Source: an uncultured bacterium (GTDB lineage: Bacteria > DRYD01). Taken from it: a stretch of DNA of 62,113 nucleotides. A model generated the notes under the pieces. The model worked only from the letters and a program-made list of their open reading frames with translations, was not told the origin of the DNA and did not search any database. Made by a program: the position numbers and the translations under genes. This document shows positions 61,973-62,113 of the stretch, in pieces. Every line of letters starts with the position of its first letter. Position 1 is the first letter of the stretch. The stretch covers positions 1 to 62,113 of the forward strand of contig CAKZQG010000038.1 of the NCBI GenBank assembly GCA_937139605.1, in the 5' to 3' direction.

Positions 61973-62113
61973 CTATACTCCAACTGCTCTATTACTAATA
62001 ATATCAATAATGTTAAGCTTATCAATAATTTCCTGTAATTCAGGAGGCTCTTCAGGAATAATAAATCCTCCTGGTGGAGTAGTTGGTGGAGGTGGAGGTG
62101 GAGGTGGAGGTGG
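61973..62113 (-). CDS. C-terminus of an unknown proline-rich protein (cut by window edge)
   Basis: Only the last 46 codons are inside the window. The stretch begins with ten prolines encoded by GGTGGA-type hexamer repeats, then TTPPGGFIIPEEPPELQEII and ends SNRAVGV. The proline run suggests a linker before a short helical C-terminal tail. The main body lies beyond the edge, so the protein cannot be identified. Confidence 0.7.
   Translation of the reverse strand, partial: PPPPPPPPPPTTPPGGFIIPEEPPELQEIIDKLNIIDIISNRAVGV

Noticed and set aside
1-62113. Search for tRNA genes, CRISPR arrays and insertion sequences
   Set aside because: No T-loop consensus followed by a fitting cloverleaf, no regularly spaced direct repeats, and no transposase-like reading frame were seen.

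Overview
This window comes from a very AT-rich bacterium (by eye about a quarter to 30 percent G+C) that looks like a thermophilic diderm. Thermophily is suggested by a full-length reverse gyrase, a two-domain protein disulfide oxidoreductase and a core-type methionine synthase. An outer membrane with LPS is suggested by LpxD, HldD, an LptF/G permease, an O-antigen ligase-like protein, Skp/OmpH-like proteins and pilMNO. The phylum cannot be fixed from this sequence alone. I see no tRNA, rRNA, CRISPR array or intact transposon.

Layout. Positions 1-56574 are read almost entirely on the minus strand. From the left edge they encode pilO(partial)-pilN-pilM, lptF/G, reverse gyrase, tgt, an O-antigen ligase with TPRs, a small membrane protein, kamA, a TPR protein, hslU, deoB and etfA. 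Next come a membrane protein, ybeY-pgpH, atpG-def, a GH3 hexosaminidase, a DciA-like gene, secD, metE and ruvX, followed by a shortened S10/spc/alpha ribosomal cluster (rpsM back to rpsJ, with an MFS transporter inside it). After that are an ankyrin-repeat protein, a DUF457 protein, an EtfD-like Fe-S oxidoreductase, a nucleotidyltransferase, cutA, a helical protein, pdo, fabH, ftsA and a TPR-GGDEF protein. The minus block ends with an envelope cluster: hldD-rny-lpxD-ompH-like-ompH-like. The strand switches near 56.6 kb: ispD, a Ser/Thr kinase and an M16 peptidase lie on plus; a degenerate GGDEF protein and ferritin on minus; a macro-domain protein on plus; and the proline-rich end of an unfinished gene on minus.

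The most interesting signal is a small candidate RNA family. Three intergenic elements, before cutA, pdo and secD, can each form the same crossing two-stem (H-type) pseudoknot. One stem has almost completely different sequence in each copy yet stays complementary. The second stem is nearly constant (CCGCY with RGCGG), and the linker is a conserved A-rich stretch, AATATAAATA. The copy before secD is larger, lies in a locally GC-rich island and has a third long-range pairing. I do not recognise it as a known riboswitch or ribozyme.

A second signal is a 12-bp motif (TTAATAAACTAC). It is duplicated with a 21-bp period before the EtfD-like gene, and occurs once plus a degenerate copy at the same 21-bp period before fabH. 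This hints at shared control of fatty-acid and ETF functions. Other oddities are a transporter gene between rpsJ and rplC, loss of the rplR-rpsE-rpmD-rplO-secY block, a YbeY lacking two active-site residues, a reverse gyrase lacking its N-terminal zinc finger, and atpG, etfA, secD and hslU each standing apart from their usual partners.
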